A stretch of 64,000 bases of DNA from Candidatus Aalborgicola danicus (GTDB lineage: Bacteria; Pseudomonadota; Gammaproteobacteria; Burkholderiales; Burkholderiaceae_C), in NCBI GenBank assembly GCA_016703945.1, contig JADJBC010000059.1:186001-250000 (forward strand). Direction: 5' to 3'. Under the pieces are notes generated by a model that worked only from the letters and a program-made list of their open reading frames with translations, was not told the DNA's origin and made no database searches. Shown here in pieces: positions 1 through 9,640 of this stretch. The translations under genes were made by a program, and so were the position numbers. How positions within the stretch are numbered: the stretch's first letter is position 1; the number at the start of each line of letters is the position of its first letter.

Positions 1-1283
1 GTAAAGTCAGCCAGGTCTGTGAAAAGCGATGTCAACTCGACTTCCTCTCCTCCGGGCTCCAGTTGGGTCGACTGCGACGCCATGCGATCCGCGATGGCCT
101 GTGGCACGAACAAAGAGAAGGCGGCACGAATGCGGGACTTCTGCCGCATCTCTTCCGTATAGGCCTGCAAGGCCTGGATCAAAAAGGAACTGACTGCCAA
201 GGCAATCGCGCCGATCACTGGAAGCCAGAGGTTGGCCCCCACGAACAAACCATAACTCAGGCCTGCGACCCCTAGACAGACTGCCATACCCGAGAGCCCG
301 CTGCGCAACAGCCGAAATTCACCTGGGACAAAGGCGCACCACAGCGAGACCAGCAGCAGCAAAATGCCGCGTGCCCAGGATGGCGCCTCACCCAAGCTAG
401 CGCGAGTTACCGCGTTGTCGATCATGGTTGCATGGATCTCAACACCAGGCGTCAATCTTCCAGTAAAGGCCGTAAAGGGCGTTGCAAACATATCCACCTG
501 CGCCAAGCCCACATCGGCTACAGCCTGCGTTTCACGGCCCACGAGCACCAATGCACCTTCAAAGGTGCCCGGCGCAATGGGCTGACCACGTCCCAAAACC
601 CTAGCGTACGAAACATAGGGAATGGAATGATCAGGGCCAATGAAGCGAATCAACCGGTCTTCTTTCAGCGTGGAGTCGAAGTCAACACCCGGGTTTGCGG
701 CCCGCATGCGAAACAGGGTTTCCTTCCAGAAAGCATCCCCCGCCATTGGAAAGCGGCGCGCCACCAAATCGGGCTCAAACTCGATGTGTGCCAATCCTAC
801 TTTGGCGCCTGCTGCAACAAAAGCCGGCAATGGCTCCAGCCGGCTCCAGATGGTGCCGTGTGAGGTGTTTTGCCGTGCAGACGCGGCAATCAACACCACG
901 TTACCCGCTTGGGCAATCGACTTCTCCAAAGCCGAGTCATCTTCCGGGGTCGTCGGACTATCGAAGACCACATCAAACGCCACAACCGCAGCACCCGCAG
1001 CATGCAACTGGTCTATGAGTTTGGCGTGCAAACGGCGCGGCCAGGGCCAGCGTTCATTGAGTTCAGCCACCGAGCTGTCATCGATTCCGACAATCACAAT
1101 CGGAAGTTTCGACTCACCTGGCGCGGTGACGTAAGTCAGGGCATCAAATCCCCGAAACTCCAGAATTCCCCAAAAACGTGTCTCCGTCAATGCCATGAAC
1201 ATGGCGAACAGCACCAGCGCGCGTACCAGCTTGCCGACCATGGGCGGAAGGTTCCCGGGATTCACCCAGCGCCGGAACTCCAT
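1..1283 (-). CDS. CHASE2-domain adenylate/guanylate cyclase (3' end beyond window)
   Basis: Partial gene running off the left edge. The reading frame opens at an ATG at 1283 that shares one base with the TGA of the upstream FecR gene (TGATG), so the two are translationally coupled. The product begins MEFRRWVNPGNL and has a first membrane segment (about residues 18-30). A CHASE2-type extracellular sensor domain follows, with the phrase LPIVIVGIDDSS, then three closely spaced hydrophobic segments around bases 190-370. The readable part ends in GGEEVELTSLFTDLADF, which matches the start of a class III nucleotide cyclase domain (E-V-T-x-L-F-x-D family signature). Known for the family: CHASE2 proteins sense a periplasmic signal and make cAMP or cGMP. 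The cyclase residues that would set substrate choice lie outside the window. Coupling to a FecR protein suggests both belong to one envelope-sensing unit. Confidence 0.85.
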   Translation of the reverse strand, partial: MEFRRWVNPGNLPPMVGKLVRALVLFAMFMALTETRFWGILEFRGFDALTYVTAPGESKLPIVIVGIDDSSVAELNERWPWPRRLHAKLIDQLHAAGAAVVAFDVVFDSPTTPEDDSALEKSIAQAGNVVLIAASARQNTSHGTIWSRLEPLPAFVAAGAKVGLAHIEFEPDLVARRFPMAGDAFWKETLFRMRAANPGVDFDSTLKEDRLIRFIGPDHSIPYVSYARVLGRGQPIAPGTFEGALVLVGRETQAVADVGLAQVDMFATPFTAFTGRLTPGVEIHATMIDNAVTRASLGEAPSWARGILLLLVSLWCAFVPGEFRLLRSGLSGMAVCLGVAGLSYGLFVGANLWLPVIGAIALAVSSFLIQALQAYTEEMRQKSRIRAAFSLFVPQAIADRMASQSTQLEPGGEEVELTSLFTDLADF

Positions 1284-4200
1284 CAAAAGCGCCACGCGCC
1301 GCGCACGCCCACGGCAACAGACTCGTCCTTGCGGCCCAGCCCCTTGGCAGAGACTTCAAACAGTTTGCGTTTGCTGGCGTCCTGCCATGTGGCGTTGACC
1401 GACACATCCCAGTCCGGGTCCAGCACCTGCGATCCCGCATCATTCACGCTGCGTTCGCTGCGACCAGCGGCGTAGGCATGCAGCACCCAACGTTGTGGTG
1501 CAAACCAGGTGATGCCCAGACCCAAGGTATGTTTTGGAAACCGTGGCAACAAAGCCCCGGGATACACCGTGTTGGTAGTTTCGGCTCGAACATAACTCGC
1601 AGTCCAGCTCAGGTGTTCGGTGGCGATCTGCTCAAACACCACACCAGCCGACTGGACCCGACCTGCCGCAAAGGTCGATGACCCTTCCAAAGCCTCCGGC
1701 GACTCAAAGGCACTCACGCTTTGTTGTCGCAGGCGGTCATACTGCGCCAGGCTGGAAGTGGCGTTGAGCAGGCTGCCATCGCTGTCGTGCAGATTGTCGA
1801 TGTCGCGGTGATCGGCAAATACGGTCAAAAATCCTGCGCCCTTCATCTCCCATTCGCCTTGAGCCCGCAGGCGCTTGAGTTTGCCGCCGGGCTGCAGTCC
1901 TGGCACATCCAGTGAAATACCCACGGTGTCGAGCGGTGCCAGGCTGACCGATGTGGCAGGCCGCATGGCTTCCTGCCACGCAATGCGGTAGGTGTTAGCC
2001 GGTGACGCGGCCCAGGCCAGTCCCAGCCTCGGTGACCACGCTGACAATCGCCGCTCAACCACCGGGTCGTCAATGACAAGGGTTCGACCATTGGAGAAAA
2101 AGGTGGTGGTTGTAGACAATTCCTGCGTAAACCGGTAGTTGCCATAGTCCAAATCCGCCTGAACGCGCAGATTTTTTGTACCGCCCTTCCACGAAGCATA
2201 GAGCCGCTCGCCGGCAGCGTCAGACTGGACATCGATCATCGTCTGTGTCTTGATCAAGGATGACCGTGTCATGCTGGGTTTGGACGCACGCCCGCCCTCC
2301 AGCCCGATGGTCCATTCACCTCCATCACGCAGCCCGGTCAGGCGAAACCCCGAGTCCTGGTCTTGCCGATGGTAGGTACGGGTTTGGCTACGGACATTGC
2401 TGCTGACTTCGGTTTGGTCACTGCCCTGACCGATGCGCAGCCACATGGCTGTGGCTGGGTCAATTTGCCACTGGGAACCGAGATCCGTGCGCACAACATT
2501 TCCATGGATGCGCGCTCTGCCAAGAATGTCGAGTTCCACCTCGTCGATCCTCGGCCTAAACTCATCCCGGTACAAAAAGATACCCCATTGGGCGTGGGGG
2601 CGAAAGCCCAGTGCCGTAGTCAAGCTCGGCGCGTTTGCGGCAAACGCGACATTGCCCGACTGGAACCGGGGTGCATCGAGCTGCACAAAACCGGCAAGCG
2701 GAATGGGACTGGTGGCGTAGCCATTGGCAACCACGGTTGGTGTGATGGAAGAATACGCGTCCGTAAAGACAGTACCCAGTTCAGCCGCAACATAGTTGCC
2801 AGGATTGGCCAACAGCGTGCTGCGCTGGGGGGAGGCACCAAAAAGGGTTGGTTCGGTTAAATAACCCTGCACCAAGGCAGAGTTCTTCACAAAAGATTCT
2901 GTGCTGCGGGCGGCCGAGAACAAATAGCTGCCTGCAAAAAAGGGATGCTGGGTTTGGGCCGATACACGTTTGGCCCACGACTCCAGCCCGAACAATGCAT
3001 AGGCGGCGCCCAGACTTGCATTGCCTTGCCGGTCTGTCGCGATGGGCCCTAAGGATTTCACAAAAGTGAATCGGTCCATAGCAGCCCGTGCCGCCGCAAT
3101 GGAACCCATGGGGTTGAGCGCGTCGCGCTGAATTTGCGCTTCGTAAAAATAGGGCAAGGGGTCGTTGGGGTCCAGCGCCTTCGCCTTGGTCAACGCCGCC
3201 AAGGCTGCATCGGTCCGACCCAACTGGTACCACGCAATCGCCGCATGAATCTGGGCTTTGGCGTAACGGGGCTCTAGAACACCCGCTTTGAGAAAAGCGT
3301 CCAGCGCGGCCTCGGGACTGCCTTGCGACAGCAACAAAATACCGCGACTGGTCCAGGCCACATAGTCATCCGGGGCCCACTCCAGCGACTGGTCAATCGC
3401 CCTGGCTGCGTCCGGTATGCGATGGGCGCGCGTTTCCAGCGCGCCGAGCTCTGCCAACGGCGCAACGACTCCGGCCGCCAGCTCGACCGCGCGCAGCAGC
3501 GCATCTCGCGCGGGGCCAAAATTCTCTTGCTCGGCATAGGTGCTTCCCAAGCCATGCCACGCACGGTAATCGCCCGGGGCCCGCTGCGTTGCTTCACTGA
3601 ACAACTGCACCGCGCGCGCACCGTCGCCGTCCAGCCGAGCAAGCTCCCCGCCGACCAGCGCCAGTTCGGTTGACTGCGGGAAACGCTGCCGAGCGTTTGT
3701 GACGATCTCGCGCGCCAGATCCCAGTCCCCCGATAAAAGGGCGACTCGGGCCTTGTAAGCCACAAAACGGTCATCATTGGGAAAGCGCTGGCTGCCTGCG
3801 GTCAGTCGCTCAGCTGCCAAAGTCAAATCACCCGCTACTAGTGCAAAGTCCGAAGCCAGAAGCCACGCCGCAGCGGGCCCGGTCGCCGCTTGGACAATGC
3901 CTTCCGTTTGTTGGCGTGCTGGCCCCATTCGCTGCGCCAGCACCTCCGCATGGATCGCCTTGAAAGCAGGCTCCTGCAACAACTCCGGGTATCGTGCCGG
4001 ATCAACACGGTGCGAGGTCACCCACTGAACCCGCTCGCGCGAATTCTGCAAAAGCCGCTTTTGTGGCGCGCGCCCTGGCTCCGTGACTGATTGCTCATCC
4101 GTTCGCACGCGCACACTGCCGTGCGCATTGACAAACTCCACCTCGCCCGACAACACGGTCAAAGTGGTCACGCCCGTATCGTCTACTTCCATCACCCAAT

Positions 4201-4624
4201 CGGTCCCGTGTATGCCAGCAGTACCGGAAGGGGTCTCCACCTTCATCTTGTTCGGCACCGATTTGGACTGCATCCACGACTTGCCTTTGAGCAAGGACAC
4301 CGTGGTGTCGGTGGCCTTGCCGTCCCCAACACCCTTGATCTCGAACATGCTGTTGCGCGAGAGTCGCAACTGGGTCTTGTCGGCAAACAACAGGGCCAGT
4401 GAACTTTCATCCAACGTGCGCACGAAGTTTCCGCCATACAGCAGCTGCTTGCTTTGGGCCGGGCTCCAGGGGGCGCTGGCGATGGTGCGCGATTCTGCCT
4501 TGCCGGTAATGGACACGATCTCCGCACTGTTGGGGGCCGCCGCAGTTCCATGGATCTGGTGCAAAAGCCCCAGTGCCAGTAAGACCAGACGCCTGCCTCG
4601 CCGACACCGATGTTTGTTCAGCAT
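1283..4624 (-). CDS. FecR-domain / TPR / outer-membrane beta-barrel protein
   Basis: About 1113 residues. The ATG at 4624 is chosen because GAGGGA lies a few bases upstream; a TTG at 4639 is also in frame. Visible parts: an N-terminal signal peptide ending near GTAAAP; a FecR-type domain (about residues 30-170, with TPSGTAGIHGTDW and TVLSGEVEF); TPR-like helical repeats (about 230-500, such as YRAWHGLGSTYAEQENF); then a long glycine- and aromatic-rich region of alternating strands ending in ...GVRGAWRF. A terminal Phe is typical of outer-membrane barrels. FecR domains usually transmit signals through the periplasm to sigma factors, but no sigma/anti-sigma gene is adjacent. The partner here is the overlapping CHASE2 cyclase. 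The barrel assignment is inference from composition and the C-terminus. Confidence 0.8.
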   Translation of the reverse strand: MLNKHRCRRGRRLVLLALGLLHQIHGTAAAPNSAEIVSITGKAESRTIASAPWSPAQSKQLLYGGNFVRTLDESSLALLFADKTQLRLSRNSMFEIKGVGDGKATDTTVSLLKGKSWMQSKSVPNKMKVETPSGTAGIHGTDWVMEVDDTGVTTLTVLSGEVEFVNAHGSVRVRTDEQSVTEPGRAPQKRLLQNSRERVQWVTSHRVDPARYPELLQEPAFKAIHAEVLAQRMGPARQQTEGIVQAATGPAAAWLLASDFALVAGDLTLAAERLTAGSQRFPNDDRFVAYKARVALLSGDWDLAREIVTNARQRFPQSTELALVGGELARLDGDGARAVQLFSEATQRAPGDYRAWHGLGSTYAEQENFGPARDALLRAVELAAGVVAPLAELGALETRAHRIPDAARAIDQSLEWAPDDYVAWTSRGILLLSQGSPEAALDAFLKAGVLEPRYAKAQIHAAIAWYQLGRTDAALAALTKAKALDPNDPLPYFYEAQIQRDALNPMGSIAAARAAMDRFTFVKSLGPIATDRQGNASLGAAYALFGLESWAKRVSAQTQHPFFAGSYLFSAARSTESFVKNSALVQGYLTEPTLFGASPQRSTLLANPGNYVAAELGTVFTDAYSSITPTVVANGYATSPIPLAGFVQLDAPRFQSGNVAFAANAPSLTTALGFRPHAQWGIFLYRDEFRPRIDEVELDILGRARIHGNVVRTDLGSQWQIDPATAMWLRIGQGSDQTEVSSNVRSQTRTYHRQDQDSGFRLTGLRDGGEWTIGLEGGRASKPSMTRSSLIKTQTMIDVQSDAAGERLYASWKGGTKNLRVQADLDYGNYRFTQELSTTTTFFSNGRTLVIDDPVVERRLSAWSPRLGLAWAASPANTYRIAWQEAMRPATSVSLAPLDTVGISLDVPGLQPGGKLKRLRAQGEWEMKGAGFLTVFADHRDIDNLHDSDGSLLNATSSLAQYDRLRQQSVSAFESPEALEGSSTFAAGRVQSAGVVFEQIATEHLSWTASYVRAETTNTVYPGALLPRFPKHTLGLGITWFAPQRWVLHAYAAGRSERSVNDAGSQVLDPDWDVSVNATWQDASKRKLFEVSAKGLGRKDESVAVGVRGAWRF

Positions 4625-4794
4625 GTCACTTTCCCTCAATGGCCGGACCCATGCCGGTGCTTACCCCATTTTCCCCAAATATGGGTTTAGCTCCAACCAG
4701 CACCCGTGTCAAGAACGTCCAGGCCGGTCAGCACAGAACCATTGGGGATAATACGTCCGTCTTTACCCGTCCCGCCCCCTTCTTCGAGGTTGCC

Positions 4795-7500
4795 ATGCTG
4801 CCCAACGCACTTGGAAAAGAAATCACTGGTCCTGAACACGCTTCGCGATGGGCCGAAGCTCCGGATTGGCAGAAATTGGCGTCGCTTATCCGCTGGGTGC
4901 TGTGGGTGGCGCTGGTTTTTTGTTTCAATACCAGCTACGCCGCCACCCCGCAGGTTGCGGCCAGTGGCCATACCAGCATGGCGCTGGACAGCAGTGGAAA
5001 CTTGTATGGCTGGGGCGACAACGGTAGCGGCCTGCTGGGCCGTTTCGATAAGGCCTTTGGCCCCATCGCCATCCCGTCTGTGGCCCCCTTTGCGCGCGGT
5101 TATTCTGGCTTGAACCGCCTCTACCTGATCGACACCAACGCAGGATTGTGGGGAGCCGGTAACAACCAGTTTGGCCAGTTGGGTGACGGAACCTTCTTCT
5201 TGCGGCGAAATGCCCTGGTCAAACTTGGAACAGACTACAAGGACCTTGCCGCCGGTTGGTTTCACACACTGGCCATCAAGACGGACGGCAGCCTGTGGTC
5301 CTGGGGATCCGGCGACTATGGACAGTTGGGAGATGGCTTGACAGCGGCCCGCAGTCGGCCTTTTCCCGTTCCCTTGGTTCAAGCGGTCTCCGTGGCAGCT
5401 GGCACCTTTCATTCGTTGGCCGTGTTGGTTGATGGCAGCCTGTGGGCGTGGGGAAACAACCAGTTCGGCCAATTGGGAGACGGCACCAATTCTGACCGCG
5501 CGCAACCGACCAAGATCGGAGACGGTTTTGTGCAAGTAGCCGCTGGCAACTATTTTTCCCTGGCACGCAAAGCGGATGGCAGCGTGTTCGCGTGGGGACG
5601 CAACAACGAAGGTCAATTGGGCGACGCCAGTACTACCAACCGTGCCACCCCAACCGCTGTAACGGGCCGCTTTACCCACATTACTGCCAGCGCGGCAGCC
5701 AGTCTGGCCCTGGACCCCGTTGGCGGCTTGTACCACTGGGGCCGCACGCTGGGAATCAGCTCCTCACCCATGCAACTGACTCCCAACCGCATTGCATTGG
5801 GTGTCAAAGGTATCAGCGCCGGCGAACAACACCTGCTGGTACAAAAACTCGATGACAGCCTGTACGCAGTCGGCAGCAACGAGGATGGCGAACTGGGCGT
5901 GGAGGACTTGGCGGCCAGCGAAAGCGCGATTCTGGTCAAGGTTGCCAATAATCCGGCCAGCTTTGCGGCTGGTGGCAAACAGTCCCTGTTGATCGACGCC
6001 AATGGCAAAGCTTACGCTTGGGGCAATAACAGCGAGGGCCAGCTGGGCCAGGGCCGCGATGACCGCCTGTCGGTTCCGGTATTACTGGCAACGGGTGTCA
6101 GCCAGCTGGCACTGAGCAACAGCGTGGCCTACGCCATACGGGACGACGGTGGCCTGTGGGCCTGGGGCGACAACCACGACGGGCGACTGGGCGATGGGGG
6201 CACACGCTCGCGCTCGGTGCTGGTCAAGCTGGGTGATGGTTTTGCCAGTGTCAGCAATGGCAATACCCAGGCCTTTGGCATCAAGACCGATGGCAGCCTG
6301 TGGGCTTGGGGGCTGAACGACTTTGGGCAACTCGGCCTCGGTGACGTGGTCAACCGCAACCGCCCGGCCAAGGTCGGTGACGGCTACACGGCAGTGGCAG
6401 CCGGGGCCGAACACACCCTGGCCTTGAAGACCGATGGCAGCCTGTGGGCCTGGGGGCGCAACCGCTACGGCCAATTGGGCAACGGCCAGTTCGAGCAACG
6501 TTTTGGCACACAAGCCAACCCACTCCCAACCAAGGTGGGTGATGGTTACGTAGCCATCCTGGCCGGTGCACACCACAACCTTGGGTTGCGAGCAGACGGC
6601 AGTCTGTGGGCCTGGGGTTGGAACGACTATGGCCAGGTGGGTGATGGCAGCCTGGAAAGCCGGGCAACACCAATCCAGGTGGCGTCGGGCATCGCAAAAC
6701 TGTTGTCTGCCAACATCAGCAGCCTGGCGCTGGGTCAGGACGGCAAGACCTACGTCTGGGGTTACAACGGTGAGAACCGACGCCGCTACAACGTACTGCT
6801 GGTGGGCAACGATGTCTACTCCATCACTCGCCCGACGGCGGTGGCAGGTGCCTGGACAGCTGCCAGTGCCGGCTCTTCCCATGCGGTGTATCTGCGCAAA
6901 GACGGCATAGTCTTCAGTGTGGGCTACCAGCAGTTCGGCCAATTGGGGGACGGTTCCTTTGACGACGTACGCACCCATAAGTCAGCGGTGTTGGGCGTTG
7001 ACCTGAGCGGGCTATTGGACTTGCAGCCCGCAACCCCCAAACAATTGGAACCCGGCGACGTACCTCCTGTTTTTGTGAGGACCAACCGCCAGGGGGAATA
7101 CACCAAGCTGTCGATGGGGGTGCAGGTGCGGGTTCCACGGGCCACTGGGGGTGCTGGCGGTACCGCCCATCAGCTCGGGACGCGAACCCAGGTCGGCACA
7201 GGTTATCAAATGTATGTGGTGGCCGGCGTGCCCGTAGTCAACAGCGGTGTGGTGTGGTTTTCGCTGCAACCCAAGGAACAGACCACCAGCGCCACCTGGG
7301 CTGGAATCACCCAGCCCCTGGCCGCCTACCTGCAGAACATCACAACCACCGACACGTCCGTCGTGGAGTTTGACGTACTGGAAAACCTCGACACCACCCT
7401 GTTGGCCGGTGCCTCGCTGTACCTGGGGTACGGGCTCAATCAGGACGAAATGATCCAGAATCAACGCTTTCGGGTGTTTTTTGTGGTTCCGACCGAGTGA
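4795..7500 (+). CDS. RCC1-repeat (double beta-propeller) secreted protein
   Basis: About 901 residues. The ATG at 4795 is chosen because GAGG lies 5-8 bases upstream and it is followed by a charged N-terminus and a hydrophobic segment (WVLWVALVFCF, ending near SYAAT), which looks like an export signal. Longer in-frame starts exist as far up as 4573 but would overlap the divergent FecR gene. The body contains about 14 RCC1 units of the form DGSLWAWGxNxxGQLGDG, enough for two seven-bladed propellers. Roughly the last 160 residues after LLDLQPATPK form a different, unassigned domain. RCC1 repeats are protein-interaction folds and the bacterial role is generally unknown. A truncated paralogue carrying the same C-terminal junction lies at 58519-59205. 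Confidence 0.85.
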   Translation: MLPNALGKEITGPEHASRWAEAPDWQKLASLIRWVLWVALVFCFNTSYAATPQVAASGHTSMALDSSGNLYGWGDNGSGLLGRFDKAFGPIAIPSVAPFARGYSGLNRLYLIDTNAGLWGAGNNQFGQLGDGTFFLRRNALVKLGTDYKDLAAGWFHTLAIKTDGSLWSWGSGDYGQLGDGLTAARSRPFPVPLVQAVSVAAGTFHSLAVLVDGSLWAWGNNQFGQLGDGTNSDRAQPTKIGDGFVQVAAGNYFSLARKADGSVFAWGRNNEGQLGDASTTNRATPTAVTGRFTHITASAAASLALDPVGGLYHWGRTLGISSSPMQLTPNRIALGVKGISAGEQHLLVQKLDDSLYAVGSNEDGELGVEDLAASESAILVKVANNPASFAAGGKQSLLIDANGKAYAWGNNSEGQLGQGRDDRLSVPVLLATGVSQLALSNSVAYAIRDDGGLWAWGDNHDGRLGDGGTRSRSVLVKLGDGFASVSNGNTQAFGIKTDGSLWAWGLNDFGQLGLGDVVNRNRPAKVGDGYTAVAAGAEHTLALKTDGSLWAWGRNRYGQLGNGQFEQRFGTQANPLPTKVGDGYVAILAGAHHNLGLRADGSLWAWGWNDYGQVGDGSLESRATPIQVASGIAKLLSANISSLALGQDGKTYVWGYNGENRRRYNVLLVGNDVYSITRPTAVAGAWTAASAGSSHAVYLRKDGIVFSVGYQQFGQLGDGSFDDVRTHKSAVLGVDLSGLLDLQPATPKQLEPGDVPPVFVRTNRQGEYTKLSMGVQVRVPRATGGAGGTAHQLGTRTQVGTGYQMYVVAGVPVVNSGVVWFSLQPKEQTTSATWAGITQPLAAYLQNITTTDTSVVEFDVLENLDTTLLAGASLYLGYGLNQDEMIQNQRFRVFFVVPTE

Positions 7501-7570
7501 ACTGCGACTGAAACCCAACCTGGCCAAGCAACCGTTAGACTGTTTCAATATTATTTTTCAGGACCCCACC

Positions 7571-8263
7571 ATGAGCACACCCGTTTCCTACAGCCTGGAC
7601 GATGGCATCGCAACGCTGACCCTGAACAATGGCAAGGTGAACGCCTTTTCGCATGAACTGATTGCCGCATTCAACCAGGCGCTGGACCAGGCCGAGCAGG
7701 CCGCTGCCGTAGTAATCGTGACCGGCCAACCGGGCATCCTGAGCGGCGGTTACGACCTCAAAGTCATGATGGCCGGTCCGCAGGCGGCTATTGACCTAGT
7801 GGCGGCCGGGTCCACGCTGGCGCGGCGCATGTTATCGCACCCCCAGCCCATCATCGTGGCCTGCCCGGGGCACGCGGTGGCCAAGGGCGCTTTTGTGCTG
7901 CTGTCAGCCGACTACCGCATTGGTGTGGACGGGCCGTTCAGCATCGGCTTGAACGAGGTCAAGATCGGCATGACCATGCACCATGTCGGCATAACCATTG
8001 CACGGGACCGCCTGACCAAACCCGCATTTCAGCGCTCGGTCATCAATGCCGAGATGTTCACACCCCAAGCGGCTCTGGCCGCAGGGTTTCTGGACCAGGT
8101 GGTGGCGCCGGAGCAGTTGATGAGCACCGCGCTGGACCTGGCCCAACAGTTGAAGAAACTCAACATGAACGCCCACAAGAACACCAAACTCAAGGTGCGT
8201 AAAGACTTGCTCGAAACGCTGGATGCCGCCATCGCGCTGGACAAAACCATCAGCCTCATGTGA
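7571..8263 (+). CDS. Enoyl-CoA hydratase/isomerase family protein
   Basis: 230 residues from the ATG at 7571, which follows GGACCCC. This is a short crotonase-fold protein with the CoA-binding pattern NNGKVNAFSHEL near the N-terminus and the oxyanion-hole loop GILSGGYDLK. The second loop reads CPGHAVAKGAFVLLSADYRI, where many hydratases have GxCxGGG. The usual catalytic glutamate context is not obvious, so isomerase, hydratase or a CoA-thioester side activity cannot be separated. Crotonases act in the cytoplasm on acyl-CoA. It stands alone between the RCC1 gene and the exporter operon, with a dispersed repeat just downstream. Confidence 0.85.
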   Translation: MSTPVSYSLDDGIATLTLNNGKVNAFSHELIAAFNQALDQAEQAAAVVIVTGQPGILSGGYDLKVMMAGPQAAIDLVAAGSTLARRMLSHPQPIIVACPGHAVAKGAFVLLSADYRIGVDGPFSIGLNEVKIGMTMHHVGITIARDRLTKPAFQRSVINAEMFTPQAALAAGFLDQVVAPEQLMSTALDLAQQLKKLNMNAHKNTKLKVRKDLLETLDAAIALDKTISLM

Positions 8264-8270
8264 CCTGTTG

Positions 8271-8330
8271 GTCAAATCGAACTCCAGCCCCCGTGAATAT
8301 TGCGTAAGGCGCTCCTGTTTTTATAGCAAT
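8271..8330 (-). repeat. Dispersed ~60-bp element, copy 1 (intergenic)
   Basis: On the minus strand this reads TTGCTATAAAAACAGGAGCG, then CCTTACGCAATATTCACGGG and GGCTGGAG. It matches the shared pattern GCTAT-x-AAAA ... (T/C)(G/A)CGCA ... CACGAGGGCT of the other copies. It lies directly after the enoyl-CoA hydratase stop and upstream of the exporter operon. The rest of 8264-8448 shows no clear promoter. Confidence 0.7.
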
Positions 8331-8448
8331 TTTGCATTCAACCCACAGACCTGACAAGGCCTGAAGTAAGGCAGAGACTTGCGTTAAGTCAATCCACAGC
8401 GGATGGTGCGTCCTAGAATGGCCGCTCACTACGCCCGAAGATTGCCGC

Positions 8449-9609
8449 ATGTCCTCCACCCTGATTCGCCGCCTGTTGCTGTCTGCCTTGGTCATCTGCC
8501 TGCTGGGCGCCGGCATCTGGTGGGCCAAGCGGCCCAAACCCATCCCCGTGCTGGTAACCGAGATCGACCAAGGTCGGGTGGAGTCCAGCATCGCCAACAC
8601 CCGCGCCGGTACTGTCGAGGCGTGTATGCGCACCAAACTCTCTGCCACCATGGGCGGGCGTATTGAGCGGTTGGCCGTCAAAGAGGGCGACAAGGTCCAA
8701 AAAGGGCAGTTGTTGATGAAGCTGTGGAACGACGACCAGCAGGCCCAAAGCACCCTGGCAATGGCGCAAGTGGAGACGGCGCGCAAACGCGTGGCCGAAG
8801 CCTGTACCGTGGCTGCCAACGCCGAACGCGAAGCCGAACGCCAGACTGCACTCTTTAAGCAGGGTTTTGTCTCGGGTTCTCGTGATGAACAAGCCCGCGC
8901 CGAGGCCCAGGCCCGGCGTGCCGGCTGCGACGCCGCCAAGGCCGATGTGGCCCAGACGCAAGCCCGTGTCAATGCCACGCGTGTTGAACAAAGCCGCACC
9001 GTGTTGTACGCACCTTTTGCTGGAACCGTGGCCAAGATTGTGGGCGAGGTGGGTGAATACTCCACGCCCTCGCCCCCGGGCGTGCCAACGCCGCCGGCCA
9101 TTGACCTGATCGACGACACCTGCCTTTATGTGCGAGCGCCCATGGACGAAGTGGATGCCCCAAAGATCACGGCCGGGCAAACGGTGCGCATCAGCTTTGA
9201 CGCGCTGCCCAAGCAGTCTTTTCCTGGCAAGGTCAAGCGTGTGGCGCCCTATGTGTCGGCCGTGGAGAAGCAGGCCCGCACCGTGGACATCGAAGCCATT
9301 CTGGACATCACCGACAAAGCGCCACCGCGCTTGCTGGTGGGCTACAGCGCCGACGTAGAAGTAGTGTTGGCGGTGCGTGACAAGGTGGTGCGGGTGCCGA
9401 CCTCGGCCCTGCAGGAAGGCGGCCGCGTACTGGTAGCGGGCACGGATGGCATGTTGCAGCAGCGCGCCGTCAAAACAGGTCTGGCAAACTGGGAGTTCAC
9501 CGAGGTGCTGGAGGGCCTGGCTGCTGGCGATAAGGTGGTCACCTCGTTGGAGCGTGAAGGTGTGAAGGCAGGCGCCGCATTTGTGGTTGACGACAAGTCG
9601 AAGAAATGA
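8449..9609 (+). CDS. HlyD/MacA-type periplasmic adaptor of ABC exporter
   Basis: 386 residues. An N-terminal membrane anchor (LLLSALVICLLGAGIWW) is followed by a barrel-sandwich half (AGTVEACMRTKLSATMGGRI, ...GDKVQKGQLLMKL). A coiled-coil hairpin with alternating Glu/Ala/Arg (about residues 100-185) precedes the second lipoyl half (YAPFAGTVAKIVGEVGEY) and a membrane-proximal domain ending in ...LEREGVKAGAAFVVDDKSKK. This is the standard order for membrane-fusion proteins that bridge an inner-membrane ABC transporter to an outer-membrane channel. It is followed within 40 bp by the ATPase and two permeases, so it is the first gene of a four-gene export operon. No outer-membrane TolC homologue is in the window. 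The substrate is unknown. Confidence 0.9.
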   Translation: MSSTLIRRLLLSALVICLLGAGIWWAKRPKPIPVLVTEIDQGRVESSIANTRAGTVEACMRTKLSATMGGRIERLAVKEGDKVQKGQLLMKLWNDDQQAQSTLAMAQVETARKRVAEACTVAANAEREAERQTALFKQGFVSGSRDEQARAEAQARRAGCDAAKADVAQTQARVNATRVEQSRTVLYAPFAGTVAKIVGEVGEYSTPSPPGVPTPPAIDLIDDTCLYVRAPMDEVDAPKITAGQTVRISFDALPKQSFPGKVKRVAPYVSAVEKQARTVDIEAILDITDKAPPRLLVGYSADVEVVLAVRDKVVRVPTSALQEGGRVLVAGTDGMLQQRAVKTGLANWEFTEVLEGLAAGDKVVTSLEREGVKAGAAFVVDDKSKK

Positions 9610-9640
9610 GCCCCACGCTCCCCAGACTGTCGAGGGCGAA

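Noticed and set aside
4573..4795. Upstream extension of the RCC1 protein to 4573
   Set aside because: It would overlap the divergent FecR gene and place about 70 unlikely residues before the export signal; ATG 4795 has GAGG in front.
8379..8419. Promoter for the exporter operon (TTGCGT and TAGAAT)
   Set aside because: The two boxes are about 29 bases apart, too far for sigma70.
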